The notes under the pieces are model-generated. The model ran no database searches and was not told the origin of the DNA. It worked only from the letters and a program-made list of their open reading frames with translations. The translations under genes were made by a program, and so were the position numbers. A stretch of 64,000 bases of DNA from VRUE01 sp963732225 (lineage in GTDB: Bacteria > Actinomycetota > Thermoleophilia > Solirubrobacterales > 70-9): the NCBI GenBank assembly GCA_963732225.1, contig CAVSYR010000002.1, positions 620,001 through 684,000 on the forward strand, written 5' to 3'. Position 1 is the first letter of the stretch; every line of letters begins with the position of its first letter. Shown here in pieces: positions 32,495 through 47,550 of the stretch.

Positions 32495-33022
32495 ATGGCC
32501 AAGACGCGCGCACAGCGCAAGGCCGAGCGGCGGGCCCGCGAAGAGCAGGAGCGCAAACGCGTCAGCGGTGAGCGCACCGCCGAGTCGCACGCCCAGCACG
32601 ACACCCAGGTCCCGATCTCCGGCGACATCGCCGAGATCGAGGCGGTCGAGGCCGGCATTGCCGCCGGCGCTCCCGAAGCGGCGTTGGAAACGCCTGACGC
32701 TCCCAAGAGCTCGCGGGCGGCAAAGCGCGCCGAGACCAAGGCGCTGAAGGAAACCGAGAAGCGCAAGCGCGCCGAGCAGAAGCGCCGCGAGAGCGAGCAG
32801 CTCGCCAAAAAGCAGAAACAGGCGCAAGCGCAGAAGCGCCAGCGCGGCGGCGTGATCGGCTTCCTCGTCTCCTGCTGGGCCGAGCTGAAGAAGGTCCAGT
32901 GGCCGGATCGCGACACCCTGGTCCAGGCCACCGCCGTCACAATCATCTTCGTCGCCGTCGCCGCCACCTACCTCGGCGCGCTCGACGCGGCTTTCAATTA
33001 TCTGGTCAAGCTGATCCTCTAG
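32495..33022 (+). CDS. secE: Preprotein translocase subunit SecE with long N-terminal extension
   Basis: 175 residues; SecE is usually 60-80 in Gram-positives. The conserved C-terminal part has the amphipathic helix and hinge (WAELKKVQWPDRDTLVQATA) and one membrane helix (VTIIFVAVAATYLGAL). The first about 115 residues are an extension rich in Lys, Glu, Arg and Ala, likely helical (KRAEQKRRESEQLAKKQKQA). It stabilises SecY in the membrane. Five nucleotides after rpmG. Confidence 0.93.
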   Translation: MAKTRAQRKAERRAREEQERKRVSGERTAESHAQHDTQVPISGDIAEIEAVEAGIAAGAPEAALETPDAPKSSRAAKRAETKALKETEKRKRAEQKRRESEQLAKKQKQAQAQKRQRGGVIGFLVSCWAELKKVQWPDRDTLVQATAVTIIFVAVAATYLGALDAAFNYLVKLIL

Positions 33023-33051
33023 CGGATCTCCAAACAAAGGCTCCTAAGACG

Positions 33052-33576
33052 ATGTATCGCTGGTACGTGATCAACACCTACTCGGGTCACGAGAACAAGG
33101 TCAAGCACAATCTCGAGCACCGGGTTCAGACGATGAGTCAGAACCGCAACGTGCGCCAGGTCGTCGTTCCCACCGAGCAGGTGATGGAACTGGGCAAAGA
33201 CGGCCAGAAACAGCCGAAAGAGAAGCGCACGATGCCGGGCTACGTCCTGGTCAACATGGAGATGACCGACGACGCCTGGGGCCTGGTCAAGAACACCCCG
33301 GGGGTGACCGGCTTCGTCGGCTCGCGCAACAAGCCGGTACCGCTCTCCAAACCCGAGGTCGACCGCCTGTTGCACCGCGAGACCGCCGAGCGGCCGCGCA
33401 CCCAGGCCCAGTTCTCGATCGGTGAGTCGGTCAAGGTCGTCTCCGGCCCGCTCTCCGACTTCTCCGGCGAGATCGCCGAGATCAACGAGGACGCCGCCAA
33501 ACTCAAGGTCCTGGTCTCGATCTTCGGCCGCGAGACCCCGGTCGAGGTCGGTTACGACCAGGTCAAGAAGATTTAG
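33052..33576 (+). CDS. nusG: Transcription termination/antitermination factor NusG
   Basis: 174 residues. NGN domain (YRWYVINTYSGHENKVKHNL, MPGYVLVNMEMTDDAW, VTGFVGSRNKPVPL) and C-terminal KOW domain (GESVKVVSGPLSDFSGEIAE). It binds RNA polymerase and links it to Rho or ribosomal S10. ATG at 33052, 29 nt after secE. Confidence 0.97.
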   Translation: MYRWYVINTYSGHENKVKHNLEHRVQTMSQNRNVRQVVVPTEQVMELGKDGQKQPKEKRTMPGYVLVNMEMTDDAWGLVKNTPGVTGFVGSRNKPVPLSKPEVDRLLHRETAERPRTQAQFSIGESVKVVSGPLSDFSGEIAEINEDAAKLKVLVSIFGRETPVEVGYDQVKKI

Positions 33577-33605
33577 GCGCCCGCCCGCTACCCTCTCCGA
33601 TCCCG

Positions 33606-34028
33606 ATGGCAAAGAAAGTCCTCACACAGATCAAGCTGCAGATCTCCGCCGGCTCGGCAAACCCGGCGCCGCCGGTCGGTCCCGCGCTGGGCCAGCACGG
33701 CGTCAACATCATGGAGTTCTGCAAGGCGTTCAACGCTCAGACCCAGTCCGAAGGCGGGACGATCATCCCGGTCGAGATCACGGTCTACGAGGACCGCTCC
33801 TTCACCTTCATCACCAAGACGCCCCCGGCGGCGGTGCTGATCAAGGAGGCGATCGGGATCAAGAAGGGCTCGGGCGAGCCCCACGTCAACAAGGTGGGGA
33901 CGATCTCGATGGATCAGGTCCGCCAGATCGCCGAGCGCAAGATGCCCGACCTCAACGCCAACGACCTCGATGCCGCCTCGAAGATCATCGCCGGCACCGC
34001 CCGCTCGATGGGCGTCGACGTCAGGTAG
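33606..34028 (+). CDS. rplK: 50S ribosomal protein L11
   Basis: 140 residues, standard length. KLQISAGSANPAPPVGPALG and GVNIMEFCKAFNAQT are the conserved N-terminal domain; the rRNA-binding C-terminal domain has KVGTISMDQVRQIAERKM. Forms the GTPase-associated centre with L10/L12, encoded just downstream. Confidence 0.97.
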   Translation: MAKKVLTQIKLQISAGSANPAPPVGPALGQHGVNIMEFCKAFNAQTQSEGGTIIPVEITVYEDRSFTFITKTPPAAVLIKEAIGIKKGSGEPHVNKVGTISMDQVRQIAERKMPDLNANDLDAASKIIAGTARSMGVDVR

Positions 34029-34038
34029 GCGAATTTTC

Positions 34039-34785
34039 ATGGCCCACGGCAAGCGCTACCGCAAACAACTCGACAAGGTCCAACGCGACCAGGCCTACCC
34101 GCCGGTCGAGGCAATTGCCCTGATCAAGGAGACCGCCAGCGCCAACTTCGACGAGACGGTCGAGCTGCACGTGTTGCTCGGGGTCAACGTTCGTCACGCC
34201 GAGGAGCAGCTGCGCGGCACCTTGGCCCTGCCCCATGGCCTCGGCAAGGACGTCACCATTGCGGTCTTCGCCCAGGGCCAGCAGGCCCGCGACGCGGAAG
34301 CCGCCGGGGCTGACTTCGTCGGCGGCGATGACCTCGCCAAGAAAGTCGAGGAGGAGGGTTGGACCGACTTCGACGTCGCGATCTCGACCCCGCAGATGAT
34401 GGGCACGGTCGGCAAGCTCGGCCGCGTCCTCGGTCCGCAGGGCAAGATGCCGAACCCCAAGGTCGGCACCGTCACCGACGACATCGAGAAAGCCGTCAGC
34501 GAGTCCAAGGCCGGCAAGGTCGAATATCGCACCGACCGCCAGGCGATCGTCCACATGGCGATCGGCAAGGCGAGCCTCTCGCCCGATCAGCTGCTCGACA
34601 ACTTCAGCGCCGTGATGGAGGAGATCATCCGCGCCAAGCCCTCGGCGGCGAAAGGCCGCTACATCGTCACCTGCACGCTGACGACGACGATGGGCCCCGG
34701 TATCCGGGTCGACGCCTCCAAAGTTGGCGACCGCGACGAGGTCGCCGCCGCCCCCCGGGCGGCAGAGGACCCCGTAACGGCCTAA
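34039..34785 (+). CDS. rplA: 50S ribosomal protein L1
   Basis: 248 residues from the ATG at 34039 (in-frame codons upstream belong to the L11 overlap). Motifs: ETVELHVLLGVNVRHAEEQL, GKLGRVLGPQGKMPNPKVGT and YRTDRQAIVHMAIGKASL. Forms the L1 stalk at the E site; in many bacteria it represses its own operon. The C-terminus carries a few extra residues. Confidence 0.97.
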   Translation: MAHGKRYRKQLDKVQRDQAYPPVEAIALIKETASANFDETVELHVLLGVNVRHAEEQLRGTLALPHGLGKDVTIAVFAQGQQARDAEAAGADFVGGDDLAKKVEEEGWTDFDVAISTPQMMGTVGKLGRVLGPQGKMPNPKVGTVTDDIEKAVSESKAGKVEYRTDRQAIVHMAIGKASLSPDQLLDNFSAVMEEIIRAKPSAAKGRYIVTCTLTTTMGPGIRVDASKVGDRDEVAAAPRAAEDPVTA

Positions 34786-34850
34786 ACTGCGCCGTCGCGA
34801 ACCCGAGACCACCGGCGGGGCCGACCCCGTAAGCCCGGCGCAGGCGAACG
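34786..34850 (+). ncRNA. L10 leader (autoregulatory mRNA element)
   Basis: The 65 nt between rplA and rplJ contain GAGACCACCGGCGGGG, CCCCGTAAGCCCGGCGCAGG and GCGAAC. The order resembles the L10-leader kink-turn element bound by L10(L12)4 in many bacteria. Hairpin pairing CGGGG/CCCCG is visible. Assignment is by position and partial consensus. Confidence 0.6.
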
Positions 34851-35534
34851 ATGAACCGAGACGAAAAGGCAACAGCAATTGAGGAGATCGCCGCCGACAT
34901 TGAGGCGGCCGAGGCGATCTTCGTGGTTGACTACCGGGGGATCAGCGTCCCCCAGGCGGCCGAACTGCGGGCGAAACTGCGCGAGTCCGACGCCAGCTTC
35001 CGCATCGTCAAGAACCGCCTGACCAAAATCGCCGCTGACAAAGCCGGCGCGGGAGAGCGGCTCAACGCTTTGCTGCAGGGCCCCACCGCGCTCACCTTCG
35101 TGCGCGGCGACACCGCCCAGGCCGCCAAGGCGATCTCAACTTTCAACAAAGAGCACAAAGTCCTCACCTTCAAGGGTGGCTTCATGGACGGCGTCAACGT
35201 CGATGAGGGCGGCTTCGAAGCGATCGCCAAGCTGCCTTCGCGCGACGTCCTCAATGGCCAGTTCGCCGGCGTCGTCGCCAGCCCCCTGACCGGCCTGGTC
35301 CGCGGCCTAGGCTCGATGATTCAAGGTCTGGCCCTCCAGCTCGGTCAGATTGCCGAAAAGGGCCTGGTCACCGGCGAGGCACCCAAAGCTGAGGAGAAGC
35401 CAGCTGAAGACGCCCCCGCCGACGAGTCCGCAGAAGCTTCTGGAGATGAAGCGGACGATGCGCCCGATCCCTCACCCGAGGAAAACGAGACTTCTAACAC
35501 TGACGATGACGACGCGAGCAAGGAAGAGGAGTAG
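34851..35534 (+). CDS. rplJ: 50S ribosomal protein L10 with acidic C-terminal extension
   Basis: 227 residues; L10 is usually 165-180. The core has ATAIEEIAADIEAAEAIFVV, DYRGISVPQAAELRAKLRES and RIVKNRLTKIAADKA, and the C-terminal L12-binding helix. From about residue 178 a Glu/Asp/Ala/Ser tail follows (APADESAEASGDEADDAPDP) with codons less GC-biased than the core. Anchors L12 dimers in the stalk. Confidence 0.95.
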   Translation: MNRDEKATAIEEIAADIEAAEAIFVVDYRGISVPQAAELRAKLRESDASFRIVKNRLTKIAADKAGAGERLNALLQGPTALTFVRGDTAQAAKAISTFNKEHKVLTFKGGFMDGVNVDEGGFEAIAKLPSRDVLNGQFAGVVASPLTGLVRGLGSMIQGLALQLGQIAEKGLVTGEAPKAEEKPAEDAPADESAEASGDEADDAPDPSPEENETSNTDDDDASKEEE

Positions 35535-35927
35535 ATGGCAACCAAGGTTTCAACAGATGACTGGATCGAGGAGCTGAAGAGCATCTCGGTGCTGGAGCTC
35601 TCCGAGCGGATCAAAGCGCTCGAGGAGGAGTTCGGCGTCTCGGCCACGGCCGTCGCCGCTGCCGCCCCGGCTGCTGCCGGCGCTCCCGCCGGCGATGGTG
35701 GTGGCGAGGAAGAGGCCTCCACGGTCGATGTCGTCCTCGCCGAGGTCGGTGGCCAGAAGGTCCCCGTGATCAAGGTCGTGCGCGCTGCGACCGGACTTGG
35801 CCTGAAAGAGGCCAAGGCGATGGTCGACGAGGCCCCGAAGGCGATCAAGGAGGGTGTCGACCGCGAGGAGGCCGATAAGCTCAAGGCCGAACTCGAGGAG
35901 GCCGGCGCCACCGTCGAGCTCAAATAG
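35535..35927 (+). CDS. rplL: 50S ribosomal protein L7/L12
   Basis: 130 residues. N-terminal dimerisation helices (WIEELKSISVLELSERIKAL), an Ala-rich hinge and the conserved globular domain (KVPVIKVVRAATGLGLKEAK, AMVDEAPKAIKEGV). Recruits translational GTPases. The ATG follows the rplJ stop directly, with GGAAGAGGAG as the binding site inside rplJ. Confidence 0.97.
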   Translation: MATKVSTDDWIEELKSISVLELSERIKALEEEFGVSATAVAAAAPAAAGAPAGDGGGEEEASTVDVVLAEVGGQKVPVIKVVRAATGLGLKEAKAMVDEAPKAIKEGVDREEADKLKAELEEAGATVELK

Positions 35928-36082
35928 ATCTCGCATTAACCGCGGTTGGAACCCAGGCAGGGAGCCAAACTCGCGGCAGAGCGTGGCCGTGTGTTATTTT
36001 TCGCGGTCGCGCTCAGTTTTGTCCCTGCCCGATATCTGCGCTGTACCTAACGTCCCTCTGACCCTCTGAGGAGTCGCCCGTC
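35928..36082. other. rplL-rpoB intergenic region
   Basis: 155 nt with a perfect palindrome AACCGCGGTT at 35939-35948 and an AT-rich run TGTTATTTTTCGCG near 35990, a possible processing or attenuation site, or an internal promoter for rpoB. GAGGAG at 36067-36073 is the rpoB ribosome binding site. No gene. Confidence 0.5.
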
Positions 36083-43707
<7,625 letters not shown>

Positions 43708-43725
43708 TTCCTTTTCGCAGCACGC

Positions 43726-43756
43726 AAACGGCCCGGGCGATTGCCCGGGCCGTTTT
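43726..43756 (+). terminator. Intrinsic terminator after rpoC
   Basis: A 13-bp perfect stem, AAACGGCCCGGGC at 43726-43738 with its complement at 43743-43755, loop GATT, followed by TTTT. Ends the rpmG-rpoC gene block and may also act on the convergent gene at 43782. Confidence 0.9.
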
Positions 43757-43781
43757 GCTTTGGGGTTGACCGGTTGTTGTT

Positions 43782-44417
43782 CTAGCCGGCCAGGCAGTAG
43801 GCGAAGACGGTCAGGGTGCTGGCCGCTCCGTTCTGGTTTTTGGCCTGGTACTGCCAGCCGTTGCCGCTGCGCAGCGTCGAGGTCATCTCGACTCCGAAGT
43901 TGGCGGGCTGGGCGCCGCCGCTGATCACGGTCGATCCTGCCGGGCAGTTGACCGTGGCGCTGCCGTTGCTGTTGGCCGCGATCGGGGTGCTGTTCGAGAC
44001 CTGGATGATCGGGCCGAGCTCGGAGGCGCGGACAGAGCCGGCCTGCAGCTCGCTCGAGCCGACCGAGTCGGGTCCCAGGTCGTTGGCGGTCAGCGACTGG
44101 TCGGCTACCTCGGAGGAGCCGACTGAAGCCGCCCCCAGGTCGCCAGCCGTGAGGCTGTCCGGGGCGACGTCGGAGGATTCGACGCCGTTTTCGGCGATCT
44201 CCGTGGTGTCGACCGCGTTGGGGGCGATCTTGCCTGCGGCGACCGCGTTGTCGCGGAGGTCGACCGTGCGGATCGTGCCGTCGACGATCTGCGGCGAGCG
44301 CACCGTGTTCTTGCCGATCCCGGCGGCGAAGGCGCTGCCAGTGAGGGCGGCGAACAGGGCGAGGCAGGCGATCACGAGGGCGGGGGAGGGACGGAATGTG
44401 CGGGTCTTGCTGGTCAT
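43782..44417 (-). CDS. Secreted protein with repeated SVxSxEL-type motif
   Basis: 211 residues. Signal segment PALVIACLALFAALTGSAFA, then GIGKNTVRSPQIVDGTIRTV and degenerate repeats of about 10-15 residues (NAVDTTEIAENGVESSDVAP, DSLTAGDLGAASVGSSEVAD), probably a repetitive beta-solenoid-like stalk. A C-terminal domain has two Cys (VNCPAG, AYCLAG). Ribosome binding site AAAGGAA. I associate this type with Thermoleophilia surface proteins. Function unknown. Convergent with rpoC. Confidence 0.8.
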   Translation of the reverse strand: MTSKTRTFRPSPALVIACLALFAALTGSAFAAGIGKNTVRSPQIVDGTIRTVDLRDNAVAAGKIAPNAVDTTEIAENGVESSDVAPDSLTAGDLGAASVGSSEVADQSLTANDLGPDSVGSSELQAGSVRASELGPIIQVSNSTPIAANSNGSATVNCPAGSTVISGGAQPANFGVEMTSTLRSGNGWQYQAKNQNGAASTLTVFAYCLAG

Positions 44418-44529
44418 CGGAGATTCCTTTCGTTGGGTTGTTGATCCGATGGACCAAGCTTCGAATCGATTGCCCTTTCTCTCTACGGACCCCAGGGGTG
44501 GTCTTCCTCACCCCTTGTAGATTTCAGGC

Positions 44530-45852
44530 ATGCCCGCCGCCCAAAAGGTCTGCGTAATCGGCGCCGGTTCCTCCGGCATCGCCGCCTGCCAGGTGCTGGG
44601 CGCCCGCGGGATCGCCTTCGACTGCTTCGAGAAGGGCTCCGAGGTCGGCGGTAACTGGCGCTACGAAAACGACAACGAGCTCTCCTCGGCCTACCGCTCG
44701 CTGCACATCAACACCTCGCGCGGCTTGATGGCCTACAGGACCTACCCGATGCCGGATGACTATCCGGACTACCCCAACCACTTCCAGATCGCCCGCTACT
44801 TCGACGACTACGTCGATCACTTCGGCCTGCGCGAGAAGATCCGCTTCCGCACCGAGGTGCTCAGCGTCGCGCCGGTCGACGGCGAGTGGGAGGTGACGGT
44901 CCAGGCGCGTGACGGCGACCGCGAGAGCCACCGCTACCGCGCCGTGCTGGTCGCCAACGGCCACCACTGGGACCCGCGCTGGCCCGAACCGGCGTTTCCG
45001 GGCTCGGCGGAGTTCGAGGGCGAGCAGATCCACGTCCACCACTACCGCGAGCCGGAGGTCCTGCGCAACAAGCGGGTCCTGGTGCTGGGAATCGGCAACT
45101 CGGCGACCGACATCGCCGTCGAGGCCTCGCGGATCGCCGCGAAGACCTTCCTGGCGATGCGCCGCGGCGCCTACGTCATGCCCAAGTACCTCAACGGCAA
45201 GCCCGTCGATGAGGCGGCCTCGAAGCTGCTGACGATGATGCCGCTCGCCGTGCAGCGCTTCGTGCTCGGGCGCATGTTGGGCTTGACCGCTGGGGACATG
45301 ACCGCCTACGGGCTGCCGCAGCCCGACCACAAGCTGCTCGAGGCCCATCCCACGGTCTCGGCCGAGCTGCTCTCGCGACTGGGCCACGGCGACATCGAGG
45401 TCAAGCCCAACATCGATCAGTTCAGCGGCGGGCGCACGGTTCGCTTTGTCGACGGCAGCGAGGAGGAGATCGACCTCATCGTCTATTGCACCGGCTACAA
45501 GATCAGCTTCCCCTTCTTCGCTGACGACCTGATCTCGGCCAGGGAAAACCGCTTGCCGCTCTACCGCCGGGTCGTCTCGGTCGAGCACCCCGGTCTCTAT
45601 TTCATCGGCCTGATCCAGCCGCTTGGGGCGATCATGCCGCTCGCCGAGGCGCAGGCCGAGTGGGTGGGCGACCTGCTCGGTGGCCGGGGAACATTGCCTC
45701 CTCCCGCCGAGATGCGGATGGAGATTTCAGCCGGCGAAGAGAAGATGAAGAAGCGCTACGTCGCCTCTAAGCGTCACACGATCCAGGTGGACTTCCAGCC
45801 TTATCTGCGCGAGCTCCGGCGAGAGCGCCGAAAGGCTGCTCAGCGCGCCTGA
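44530..45852 (+). CDS. Flavin-containing monooxygenase
   Basis: 440 residues. FAD motif VCVIGAGSSGIAACQVL, the FMO fingerprint FEGEQIHVHHYREPE, the second (NADPH) Rossmann motif VLVLGIGNSATDIAVEASR and the C-terminal YCTGYKISFPFF. Uses NADPH and O2 to oxygenate N-, S- or keto-substrates; the substrate cannot be read from sequence. The last 86 nt overlap the small convergent membrane-protein gene. Confidence 0.92.
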   Translation: MPAAQKVCVIGAGSSGIAACQVLGARGIAFDCFEKGSEVGGNWRYENDNELSSAYRSLHINTSRGLMAYRTYPMPDDYPDYPNHFQIARYFDDYVDHFGLREKIRFRTEVLSVAPVDGEWEVTVQARDGDRESHRYRAVLVANGHHWDPRWPEPAFPGSAEFEGEQIHVHHYREPEVLRNKRVLVLGIGNSATDIAVEASRIAAKTFLAMRRGAYVMPKYLNGKPVDEAASKLLTMMPLAVQRFVLGRMLGLTAGDMTAYGLPQPDHKLLEAHPTVSAELLSRLGHGDIEVKPNIDQFSGGRTVRFVDGSEEEIDLIVYCTGYKISFPFFADDLISARENRLPLYRRVVSVEHPGLYFIGLIQPLGAIMPLAEAQAEWVGDLLGGRGTLPPPAEMRMEISAGEEKMKKRYVASKRHTIQVDFQPYLRELRRERRKAAQRA

Positions 45853-46084
45853 GCGGGGGCGCGCCCCGCCTCCGCCTCGCAACAGCAGTGCCGCCGCCCG
45901 GGAGATGGTGGGGCCCGCGAGGACGGGTGGGGAAAGGACGATCACGCTTGGAGCCGCCGTCGGAGTCCTCACCTGCCGTCTCGGGCTCGGGTTCTTTGCT
46001 CGCCCACCAGACGAGCCAAAGTGAGCCGAGGACAGGGATCTTTAGCACGACCAGAAGAAAGAAGATTGGCCAGAACCCGCTCAC
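45767..46084 (-). CDS. Small membrane protein with charged tail
   Basis: 105 residues from the GTG at 46084. It opens VSGFWPIFFLLVVLKIPVLG then SLWLVWWASKEPEPE: one long membrane helix, then an Arg/Pro/Gly-rich cytoplasmic tail. Six nucleotides after the HAD gene on the same strand. The tail overlaps the end of the monooxygenase gene, so the true stop and length are somewhat uncertain. Unknown function. Confidence 0.6.
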   Translation of the reverse strand: MSGFWPIFFLLVVLKIPVLGSLWLVWWASKEPEPETAGEDSDGGSKRDRPFPTRPRGPHHLPGGGTAVARRRRGAPPLRRAEQPFGALAGARADKAGSPPGSCDA

Positions 46085-46089
46085 GGGGC

Positions 46090-46581
46090 TCAGTGTAGAG
46101 ACAAGGCCCACTGCCGCAAGGCCTCGACGTGAGCCTCCTCGAGGCCGAGGTGGGTCTCGGTGAGGACGAGCAGGGTCGGCAGCCCGCGCCGCTCCGCCCA
46201 CTCGTAACAGCTCTGGTCGAAGTTGTCATCGATCCAGGCCAGCGGCCGGCCCGCCGCGTACTCGGTCAGCGGTCCCAGCTTCCAGTGCGCCGCGCCCTCC
46301 CGCACCGCCCCGTCAAAGGTGACGTGCGGCAGCTCGGGCAGGCCCAGCAGGGCAGGCAAGTAGAAGTTCGCCTTGTCCTCCCAGCCGCTGGCCCAGACCA
46401 GCTCAAAATGCTCTTCCAGCCGTCGCAACCTGTCGCCCGTCGGCAGCGAGATCAGGTGCGGCACCCCGTCGACCAACTCAAGCTTGGTGAACTCGCGATC
46501 CGGAGGCGTCTCAGCTCCGAACAGCGAGATGACGCCGTCGATGTCTACGGCAAGTATCGGTCTGTTCAAGTCGGGCATCAT
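46090..46581 (-). CDS. HAD-like hydrolase family protein
   Basis: 163 residues. N-terminal ILAVDIDGVISLFG supplies the DxDG nucleophile motif; LVWASGWEDKAN is motif II (Ser), and LAWIDDNFDQ is the acidic motif IV. Small HAD without an obvious cap; substrate unknown. Start is ATG 46581 or 46578, with no clear ribosome binding site. Downstream of rpsG on the same strand, separated by the large palindrome. Confidence 0.85.
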   Translation of the reverse strand: MMPDLNRPILAVDIDGVISLFGAETPPDREFTKLELVDGVPHLISLPTGDRLRRLEEHFELVWASGWEDKANFYLPALLGLPELPHVTFDGAVREGAAHWKLGPLTEYAAGRPLAWIDDNFDQSCYEWAERRGLPTLLVLTETHLGLEEAHVEALRQWALSLH

Positions 46582-46593
46582 TGCGGCTTGAAA

Positions 46594-46684
46594 GGGCCGG
46601 GGGACACCCCTCGACCGGGCGGATACTCAAAAAGCCGGCCTAATTAGGCCGGCTTTTGGACGGGCGAGGGGTGTCCCCCGGCCC
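46594..46684. terminator. Nested inverted repeat: palindromic terminator with 20-bp outer arms
   Basis: The outer arms, 46594-46613 and 46665-46684, are perfect 20-bp complements. Nested inside is a perfect 28-nt palindrome, 46630-46657, whose stem ends in A4 and T4, so it reads as a bidirectional intrinsic terminator. The right outer arm ends at the rpsG stop codon. It terminates the minus-strand rpsL-rpsG message before the HAD gene. Confidence 0.85.
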
Positions 46685-47155
46685 TTACCACCGGTAATGG
46701 GCAAAGGCCTTATTAGCCTGAGCCATGCGGTAAATGTCGTCCTTGCGCTTCCACGCTGCACCTTGCTGCTGCGTGGCATCCAGGATCTCGCTCGCGAGCC
46801 GCTCGGCCATCGAGTACTCGCGACGGTTGCGGGCGAAGTCGACCAGCCAGCGGATCGCCAGGGTGCGGGCCCGCCGGGCGGGAACCTCGACCGGCACCTG
46901 GTAGGTGGCACCGCCGACCCGGCGCGAGCGAACCTCGAGCACCGGGGTAAGTTGCTTGATCGCGGCCTCGAGCGTCTCGATTGCGTCCTCGCCGGAGCGC
47001 TCGCCGACGAGAGCGAGGGCGTCGTAGACGATCCGCTCGGCGAGCTGCTTCTTGCCGTCGCTCATCACCTTGTTGATCAGCTGCTGGACGAGCCGGTTGC
47101 GGAAACGCGCGTCGGGCTCGACCGGTCGGATGGTTGCAGCGGAGCGGCGCGGCAT
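46685..47155 (-). CDS. rpsG: 30S ribosomal protein S7
   Basis: 156 residues, standard. PRRSAATIRPVEPDARFRNR, INKVMSDGKKQLAERIVYDA, EVRSRRVGGATYQVPVEVPA and the C-terminal AAWKRKDDIYRMAQANKAFA. Primary 16S 3'-domain binder. ATG overlaps the rpsL stop (TAATG). On the minus strand, unlike the fusA it usually precedes. Confidence 0.97.
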   Translation of the reverse strand: MPRRSAATIRPVEPDARFRNRLVQQLINKVMSDGKKQLAERIVYDALALVGERSGEDAIETLEAAIKQLTPVLEVRSRRVGGATYQVPVEVPARRARTLAIRWLVDFARNRREYSMAERLASEILDATQQQGAAWKRKDDIYRMAQANKAFAHYRW

Positions 47156-47550
47156 TAGGAGGCCTTGACGCCGTAGCGGGAGCGAGCTTGCTTGCGGTCG
47201 GATACGCCGGCCGCGTCGAGGGTGCCGCGCACGACCTTGTAGCGGACGCCTGGCAGGTCCTTGACTCGACCACCGCGGACCAGCACGACGGAGTGCTCCT
47301 GGAGATTGTGTCCCTCACCGGGGATGTAGGTGGTGACCTCCATCCCGTTGGTCAAGCGCACACGGGCGATCTTGCGCAGTGCCGAGTTCGGCTTCTTCGG
47401 CGTTACGGTCGCGACGCGCGTGCAGACGCCGCGGCGCTGCGGCGCTGCGACGGCCTTCTTGCGGCCTTGCGAGGACTTGAGTCCCGGCGTCGCCGTCTTC
47501 TTCTTCGGGCGCTTGCGGCCCTTCCTGACAAGTTGATTGGTATTCGGCAC
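47155..47550 (-). CDS. rpsL: 30S ribosomal protein S12
   Basis: 131 residues from a GTG. TINQLVRKG-like start PNTNQLVRKGRKRPKKKTAT, PQRRGVCTRVATVTPKKPNS (streptomycin-site Lys present), EGHNLQEHSVVLVRGGRVKD and GVRYKVVRGTLDAAGVSDRK. No Shine-Dalgarno precedes the GTG, and the 5' end lies inside the open reading frame of the upstream membrane protein, so translation may be coupled. Confidence 0.97.
   Translation of the reverse strand: MPNTNQLVRKGRKRPKKKTATPGLKSSQGRKKAVAAPQRRGVCTRVATVTPKKPNSALRKIARVRLTNGMEVTTYIPGEGHNLQEHSVVLVRGGRVKDLPGVRYKVVRGTLDAAGVSDRKQARSRYGVKAS

Noticed and set aside
35928..36082. Intrinsic terminator between rplL and rpoB
   Set aside because: The palindrome AACCGCGGTT lacks a U-tract and is only 5 bp per arm; read-through to rpoB is expected.
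46594..46684. Ends of an insertion sequence
   Set aside because: No transposase between or near the arms and no target-site duplication; a terminator or inversion scar explains it better.
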